From positions 188,001 through 252,000 of the forward strand of contig JAJEKV010000318.1 in the NCBI GenBank assembly GCA_021234155.1: 64,000 nucleotides of DNA, read 5' to 3'. Below are positions 57,000 to 64,000 of this stretch, one piece after another (positions within the stretch are counted from its first letter, which is position 1; the number at the start of each line of letters is the position of its first letter). Below the pieces are notes generated by a model, which had not been told where the DNA came from, made no database searches, and worked only from the letters and a program-made list of their open reading frames with translations. Both the position numbers and the translations under genes were made by a program. The stretch is from Isoetes taiwanensis. Lineage: Eukaryota > Streptophyta > Lycopodiopsida > Isoetales > Isoetaceae.

Positions 57000-58350
57000 A
57001 GATGCAATGCTTCTGACTTGTGGAGTGATATTATTGACAAATTTTTATAAAAAGGTTGACTCTTTGAACTCCAAATATCTATCCAAAAATGGCAGGGCTA
57101 TTATTGCCAATTTTGTGATCTCATCATCACAGGTCTATCAATCCTATTGTTTAAATTCGGTTTTTCCGAGGTCCCGAAAAGTTTTTGGATTTTTTATTTG
57201 GTTTATTTGTCTAAGGTTTGGGTTTATTTTGTCTGCCGGAAAAGTTTTCAGGTGAGCCAAAAATCAGGAAAAAAAAATAGGGCCTGTTTCCTATGATTTG
57301 GTATTTTAAGATTTTGCGGCTGTGGGTTATCCATCTCGGATTTCTAATCCACCCTTATTTCTGCATGCATGCTTGCCACGGTTGCTATAAATCATTGGGG
57401 TTTTGTCTCACCGGATTAAAAAATGTGGTTTTGGATCGGAGTTTTATTTACTTTTTCTCCCCGCGGGATGTTACAACGTAAGCTACGATCGAAGGTTCCA
57501 GATATTGCATTTGGCAGAGATTATGGCGATGATTATACCAGTTTGAAATAGAGATTTTTGTTCGCTATGATGTTTGCAAGGGGTTCCGTTCCGTCTCTAC
57601 ATTTGCGGGAACCGCCTCTACTTTCCATGACTTCAACAAATGCCAGCCTCCATCTTCTATGTTTTTTATTCTTTTGCAGGACTTAAAATGGCGAATCTCA
57701 GGCAGTAGTATAGTTCTTTTTCTTTTTAATATTCATGCTTCTCTTCATTATTCTTAGATATATGATTTCGATTTCTTTGCAGGAGCTTCGCCTCTACTTT
57801 CCATGACTTCAAGCGGTGATGTAATGCAGGTTCTTTTTCTTTTCCTATCTTCAAGACACGAAGTTGCTCTGGCCACTTCAACATTTTTGCAGTTTAGATT
57901 AGGCAGAAGGCAATTCTCCAACATCTTTTTTCTTCTATTATACTTTTGGCATTTGAAATGTGCTCCGAAGCTAATTTCATTGCTTGCTTGCAGTGTTAGA
58001 GTCCAGGTAGCACGGGCTGGAGCATCAAGGAACTACAACCCCTTATGGACAGGTAAAATGGTTTCTGTAGACAAGAATACTATGTTTATTGGTAATTGTA
58101 AAGCTGAACCGGTGCATGCCGTGCCACGATTAACTCAATGTGTCGATTTATCATCTGGCAGTCTTCTTAAAACTGGCTTCCTTACCCTGATTCACGGTCC
58201 ATGATGCATATGATTTGGTTCTAGCATACAAGATCTGGCCGGCTGCCTACTAAGTCACAAAACTACCTCAGGTAATTCCTTTGTCTCGAGGTAGTTTCAC
58301 TTTTCGCCTTTTGCCTTCATCGTCTTTAGACCCATTCGTTATTACGTCAT
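57000..58350 (+). other. Unrecognised region with 133-aa open frame
   Basis: A plus-strand frame at 57803-58204 (MTSSGDVMQVLFLFLSSRHE...) is Phe/Leu-rich. CCTCTACTTTCCATGACTTCAA occurs twice nearby (about 57.61 and 57.79 kb), so part of the region is duplicated. No domain or splice structure convinces me of a real gene. Confidence 0.2.
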
Positions 58351-58360
58351 TTCTAGAGTT

Positions 58361-58570
58361 TGCTTTTCGAATGCAATTTAGAGTACAACATCTTTGCAAT
58401 TTTCCTTTACTTGGGGGCTTCAAAACACGGCTTATTCCTATTTGGCTGCCCTATGTAAAAAAAATGCGAGTTGCTTTTCACTGAATGCAATTTAAGTACA
58501 ACATCTTTGCAATTTTCCTTTACTTGGGGGCTTCAAAACACGGCTTATTCCTATTTGCCCCTATGTAAAA
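58361..58570. repeat. Tandem duplication, 110-bp period
   Basis: TTTGCAATTTTCCTTTACTTGGGGGCTTC and its flanks occur at about 58361-58460 and again at 58471-58570 with only a few differences, so the duplication is recent. Confidence 0.92.
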
Positions 58571-58579
58571 TCGTAACTT

Positions 58580-61500
58580 AAAAAATAGATGCCCATGGCA
58601 AGAGAGCAATATCTGATTCTTGGTTACAAACAACTCAGGCCTTACTTTGAAAGAACTCATGCCAGAAGTTTTGCTCCCATTTCTGCACATTAGTATGAGT
58701 TGCATCACAGATTGGTATTTATCTGACTTTGTGGTCCTGGCTTAGTAGATCATATCTTAGTTGTGATTTTGGATTAGCTGTAATGTTGGATTAGATAATG
58801 CATGTCTATTTTGGCTACAAAGGGCATCCATTATGGTAAGACTTATTTGTATTTGCAATTACTTATTTATAAAAGGATGCTCTAATTTTAGTTTATTTAA
58901 GTCTTTATGAATATTAATATTGCCTAGGAGTTCTGTAATTAAATTGATATGGTGTATTGCAGGGTATGCTGCCATTTCATGAAATCAAAGGCATGCATTC
59001 TCTTTATTGAAATTTGTGGATTAATATGCATCAAGCGCTTTCAGATATTTCATTTTGTAAATATGAGTATTACTCACGAATCATTGGGTTGCGGATGCCT
59101 TTTTTTTTTTTGAAAAGGTGGGTATTTTTCTTTGACCCCAATGTAGAAGTATTTAGTAACTCAACGCTTTATAGTCACTAAAATCTCTGTATAAATTTCA
59201 ACTCATTATCACGTATTTTAATTGGCTTAATGGGTATACTACTTGCGGAGGTTAATTTTGAAGTTGAAACTATTACATCCTTCTTTTCTTCCTCTTGGGT
59301 ATGGTTATGGTTTGACAAGAGAAAAAATTTTAGAAGAAAATTTTTATGCGTATACTCCTAGCGATGAACATGCGTCTCTATAGTATGACATTACGCTCCT
59401 TTGGAGAGTACAAAATGGTATTATTCTTTGACATATCATATGTATGTAGTTAAAGATAAATAGATAATTATATAGAATTTAGTTAAATGATCTTATTTGC
59501 TAATCTTCTACCACTTATTGGCATACCACTTGATTTGGTTGGCAAAATCATTGCTGAGTTTTAGAAGGATGTGCAGGGCAATCAGCATTACACCATCTAT
59601 GGGTATTACATCCCAAGTTCGAATTTACTAGGCTCCAACTACCATATGCGAAAGGTTGCATTAGGGTTTTCTATTTGTATTTTGAAGACAATTTGAAAAG
59701 CCACGTTGTTCTCTTGGACACTTTCGAGCTTTAAGCGGAGAGGTAAGGCTTATTAATCATGTAGGTCCAAAATTAAGAGCTACTTTAATCTTTGGATGTG
59801 AAGTCATAGAAGGCTTCAATGCTATGTTTGATCATCCACATTGGGCAAGCCTGTAGAGTTTACTGCACATGATTGTATAAATTGCAATGGCATAGTTAGA
59901 AGTGAAAAAATCCTAACATTGTGGCCTCAGAGTATGCATACTGCACCCAGGCATCATTACTTCTTCAAAAGAAAAGTTGTGAAGGTTGTCTTCCATGTAC
60001 ATCATAATTGATGTCACTTAGCTTTGTCGTCATTAGCTTAAAGTTCATCTTATGGATTTTATCGAATCATCTCTCTTTTTGGACCGGGGAGTACCATTAG
60101 TTAGTATGCATAGATTGTACATCTTGAAGTTGCCAAAATAACTCACATGTCATTTGGGAATTATATATACATATTTCAAGATGAGGATGTGGCTATTCTT
60201 TGGGTCATTTACATTTCTTTGCATGCTAGATATGGAGTATTCAATATGTAGTTCATTATGGTTTGTGATTCTTTTTGCTGTATTCTGTGCTTTTAGATTC
60301 CAATACTAACACAATGCCCTCTTACATTCCAGTACTAACACAATTGTCTTTCTACATTCCACTGCTATTGATTCTCGGGGATTAGGTTAGAAGCAAGAAG
60401 CATTGGGTTAGTGCGACTACTACTCTTTGTTTGATTCTTAAGTCAAGGATTACAACTGGGTTATTTGTGCATGCTTTCACAAAAATATTATGCCGTAAGT
60501 TACACTGTTTTGATAAACAATCTTTGTAGGTTAGGAAAATATGCATGAGGATTTTGATCATTTGTTATTGGTTGAATGTGACAGTTGCAGCGACCATCCA
60601 TTTTAACATGGGCCTTCTAGACTCAACATGCTAGCATTTGCCGCTTCGAACGTTATTGAGAAAGGGTTTTTCTTTGCCAATTTCAAGGATCAACTTATCA
60701 ACATGTGGCCTTCTTGAGCAAAAACCAAGTCTTGAGTTGTAAGTGTATTTCCTTATATTGGATATGCTTTACAAGTATTTTTCTGGTGTTCTTAGTGCCT
60801 TTGGTGTTTTCCATTTGATAGACATAGGAAATTGCATTGAAGTTACATCATGTTCAAGTAATCTAAAGAGCTTCCCATGACATGTTTGAATAAGCTCCTG
60901 CCTTTGCAACCCCCCAATATTCTATACGTTTTGTGCAAACTACCTCAGTGTATGAAATTGTGAAGACATTATTGTATAATGCGACTCATACTCGACGACA
61001 CGGCCACATGGGACATTCAATCGTACTATCAAAGCATCTCTGAACCTAGAGGCGTGGTGGCATCACTTTCTGAGCAAGGCATATGGAGCATTGTGCCAAG
61101 TCTGGTCACATGAACTTAATTTGTAAATAAGTTGCAATATTTTCTCTTTTCACTGTCAGAGGTAGATATCTCACTTTTTCCCTTTTCATTGTTCAGGAAC
61201 TTAACAAGCATGAAGGCAAAATTAGCGGTACAAGTGCACCCCGGGAGGATTTATTATTTATGCACTTTTAAGCGAAGCTCATCTTTGTATGCTACGATAT
61301 TTAGAACCACCAAACACATTTATTTACAACCAAAATATGTTGTAGCATAAAGTAAAATGGCACTCAATACTATTGCCAAGACTCTTGCTAATGGGCACTC
61401 AATGCTATTGCCAACTCTTCAAACTGAGGTTCAATATAGATTCCATGTTATAAGTTTGCTTTTCTATTATATGCTAATGGGCGCTCAATACTATACTATT

Positions 61501-62290
61501 GTCAACCCTTCAAATTGGCATTCAATTATAAAATTTTATGTTGCTTAGCAAATATAATTACAACCTTCCAGTTATGAATGATAATTATCATTGATTGACG
61601 TAGAGAACACATTTAATACATTCCTTTTCAAACAATCCGGCAAATCATATTCAAACATTCCAAATGTGAAAACGATCACTAAGGGGATTTTTGTTTACTA
61701 GCAATATTCAACTAGCATTTCGTCAGAATGCATCGCATTTTTGCCTCAAAAGCAAATCCATGCCACTTTATAATAACCAATGTAGAGACGCATAGGCTTC
61801 ACCATGTGCTATCAAAAGAGTATTTACAAATATATGTCGCTCAAGCTCATAGAAAAGTTGCCACATTGCCACCACACTGCAAACCACATTTGTTACAATT
61901 TTAGATTTATTGCAGTTTCACATGAAGAAATCTCTTTGGACCATTTCTCTTAAATAGCAAAAATCATTGTTCTCTAGAACAATTCCTTTGGCATATGCCA
62001 TTCCTTATATCTTATTGTACCTACAGCCCGGCAACCTAGCATAATATAGTCAGGTTTAGGTCCAAATACCACATACACAAAACTTATTTATTCAATTCTA
62101 TATCAATGAATTACCCTTGCCCCCTCCAAACGACATTAATTGTTCTAGCTAACCAAGAAACAACCACCTCTTCAGCTTTCAAAAGCCCGGCAACGCCGGG
62201 CACCATAACTAGTTATTGCTTATTGTAGCTTCCAAGGTATCTAACAAACTTCAGAGTTATTGGGTTTATAGCTTGTGGCCAGAACAGAAG
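58580..62290. other. Long stretch with no recognised gene
   Basis: AT-rich. Only minor repeats were seen: CTAATGGGCACTCAAT-type units near 61.36-61.51 kb, a TACATTCCASTRCTAACACAAT-type pair near 60.33 kb, and a T(14) run at 59.1 kb. No conserved coding block was found. Confidence 0.4.
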
Positions 62291-62309
62291 ATGCTAGCAC
62301 CCTGTGTCA

Positions 62310-62980
62310 ATGAAAGAATGCTGTAAGGCTAAAAGGAAGGTGGCCTTGGCACCATTAATATTGGGAAACAGGGATTGGCCCTAGCTGCCAAATATTTTTA
62401 CAAAGCCTGCTATGATAAAATCAGGCACCCGATATCTATTTTGATCAGACATTACATTAACAGATGTCATTCTTATGTTTGGAAAGATGGAGCTTCTATA
62501 TCCAATATATTTTCCATTCTCGCTCCCAGCTAATACCCCCAGAATTATCAAGAAGTGGATAAAGGCTTGGCTGGAAATTAGAAATATGTATACATGGAAG
62601 AACGGGCTTTCTATGGAGCAGTCAATTTTTTGGAATCCGGCTCTTATCCTTGACAATTCTAATATGTGCCTAGCCTGCCATTTCCCTGAGCAAGCTAAGT
62701 TTTGGAAAGCAAAAGGGGTAATTCTTATTAAAGATATTTTTGACAATGATGGAATTATTACTTTCCAAAGTTCCATTCTTGCAAAGGAAGACAACCACAC
62801 AAAAATGCTCTATGAGGCTATTACTAATACCATTTCTCATTGCAGCTAGTCTAATTCTCTGGACTCTTGGCAACATAACGGAAAATGTGGTTACTCAGTG
62901 AGACTGGCTTACAGATTTCTGATGTGCAATCAAGAGATCACCATCCATCTGAAATGGGGAGTTTCCCCTGACGCGGTGCT
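62310..62980 (+). pseudogene. L1-like LINE fragment downstream of RT
   Basis: Frames read EGGLGTINIGKQGLALAAK, then (after a frame change) NTPRIIKKWIKAWLEIRNMY, LSMEQSIFWNPALILDNSNM, and finally CGYSVRLAYRFLM. The GGLG motif, the WNPALI block and the YSV(R/K)xAYRFL motif are the landmarks of plant L1 proteins between RT and the C-terminal zf-RVT region. Both ends are truncated and there is at least one frameshift and one stop. It may derive from the same L1 family as the RT relic at 44.5 kb. Confidence 0.8.
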
Positions 62981-63118
62981 CCACGTTATTTCTTTATTGA
63001 GTAGTAGGAAAGTGGAACGTTATATTATAATTATTGTGGCTTCCCATAATGAACTATCATTCATAACTTTACCACGTATGCCTTACTCCATAAGTTTATA
63101 ATATTGTGAACATATCAT

Positions 63119-63715
63119 GTGCTTGGGCATTTCTTCTGTGCAATGGACTCTTTGGACCCTCTGGCAATCAACTCTCCTGGTCATCGGCATAGCCTCCAAC
63201 TTGCCTTTGCAGGTAGTGTGCGTGAGGTTAGTTCATCCTTGATATGTCAATGTTTTGGGTTCCAGCCTGGTTCTTTATGTGTTATACAATCAAAGAACTC
63301 AAAAACCTTAGATGATTTCACAACTGTAGTGAAAGAGAAGAACTGGTTTATGAATTCCACTATGCCTTTGGGAAGAATGTTACAGTGTTTGGCGCCCCTA
63401 TAGCTGTTAATACACCAGACACTCCTATAGTAATAGGTTCTCCATCTTCAGGTTCCAGCATTAGAAATTCCATTCGAATCTCTACTTTCCAGATAATATT
63501 AAAAAGTGTGGGGGCAAGCAAACTCAAAAGCTTTTTCCAGCTTGTCAAAGAGCCTCAATCTATCGATTTTTTACCACCATACTACAATGGCAATATTGTG
63601 TTTGATCTGCCACCACAAGCAGATATCGGGTCCTCAATGTCTGGCATGCAACAAAATATGGATCCTCACAACTGAACAACTCCATCATATACTTCAATGC
63701 CTATTTTCCCAGGAG
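63119..63715 (+). other. Possible upstream coding blocks of the element at the window end
   Basis: Overlapping frames (63119-63403 and 63385-63675) include TLDDFTTVVKEKNWFMNST and SFFQLVKEPQSIDFLPPYYN. A second frame has GPQCLACNKIW, a C-x-x-C pair just before the Cys-rich frame that follows. I do not recognise the family. Confidence 0.3.
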
Positions 63716-63718
63716 CTA

Positions 63719-64000
63719 TGAGATTGTGTTATTGTTGTGGGCACATGAAGTGTGTGAATCCATCTTGTGATTTCCTCCTCTCCAACAGTGAGGAGAATGA
63801 AATTCATTGGAAGGGAAGTTTGAAGTACAAACCACAATTGGGAAACATTCCGGAGTCTTATGGATCATTAAGTTGTGTATTTTGTGGAGAAGTGCCAGTT
63901 TGTGTAGCACAATGTGCAGTCACAATGTATTACTGTCTTCGCAAGAAAGAGAGTCAGACACGACTTGTTGTGCACATGGTGAGCACGTGCATCCCATTAG
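63719..64000 (+). pseudogene. Cys/His-rich zinc-finger-like domain, truncated by window end
   Basis: From an ATG at 63719 the frame reads CYCCGHMKCVNPSCDFLLSN, then NEIHWKG..., LSCVFCGEVPVCVAQCAVTMYY and TRLVVHM. The spacing C-x-x-C...C, then C-x-x-C...P-x-C-x-x-x-C...YY, followed by TR-x-x-(V/I)H-x-G-x-H-x-HP, is a recurrent pattern in repeated plant and algal transposon-type proteins. It is similar in plan to WRKY-GCM1/FLYWCH zinc fingers. The final GEHVHP lies one base out of frame with the preceding VHM, so a 1-base deletion breaks this copy. The remainder is beyond the window. Confidence 0.45.

Overview
The window looks like nuclear DNA of a land plant with a large, repeat-rich genome. 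It is AT-rich, long stretches carry no intact gene, and several non-LTR retrotransposon (LINE) families are present as broken copies. The one clearly intact conserved gene is a plant-type, tail-anchored cytochrome b5 with three exons. The sequence does not fix the lineage. A seed-free vascular plant such as a fern or lycophyte would fit the mix of elements, but that is inference. I saw no bacterial genes, CRISPR arrays or intact tRNA genes.

Region by region. 1-6 kb: a possible SINE with a (CTT)n tail, an L1-like LINE 3' end, and minus-strand pieces of a CR1/Jockey-like LINE, one with an internal tandem duplication. 6-7.9 kb: nothing recognised. 8-18 kb: two diverged, same-strand copies (about 5 kb each, minus strand) of an unrecognised multi-exon gene ending in an FCP1/NIF-type HAD phosphatase-like domain. 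Both copies carry frameshifts, and their introns hold short GC-rich palindromes. 18-22 kb: a plus-strand exon with a GESVGTFVAWP motif, a long hairpin, a perfect 20-bp palindrome, and two copies of a TATA-bearing minus-strand promoter-like repeat. 22-32 kb: two direct, decayed copies of a DUF7869-like element, separated by a second GESVGTFVAWP exon and several low-complexity arrays. 34.5-35.7 kb: cytochrome b5 (minus strand). 36-41 kb: a plus-strand LINE remnant and the right arm of a 1.6-kb inverted repeat whose left arm lies 36 kb away at 1.6-3.2 kb. 41.5-41.9 kb: a degenerate 25S rRNA fragment. 42.2-42.9 kb: the longest open frame in the window (245 aa, unrecognised, with a hydrophobic C-terminus). 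44.5-45.6 kb: an L1-like reverse-transcriptase relic that has lost its active-site segment. 48-52.9 kb: a nearly full-length but decayed GC-rich CR1/Jockey-like LINE ending in a (TTCTA)n tail. 53-62 kb: mostly unrecognised intergenic DNA with small tandem repeats. 62.3-63 kb: another L1-like fragment. 63.7-64 kb: the start of a Cys/His-rich transposon-type domain that runs off the window.

The genes do not form a pathway. The window mainly records repeated insertion, duplication and decay of mobile elements around one housekeeping membrane-protein gene. The least familiar part is 8-28 kb, where a phosphatase-like gene family, divergent GESVGTFVAWP exons and dispersed GC-rich palindromes occur together.
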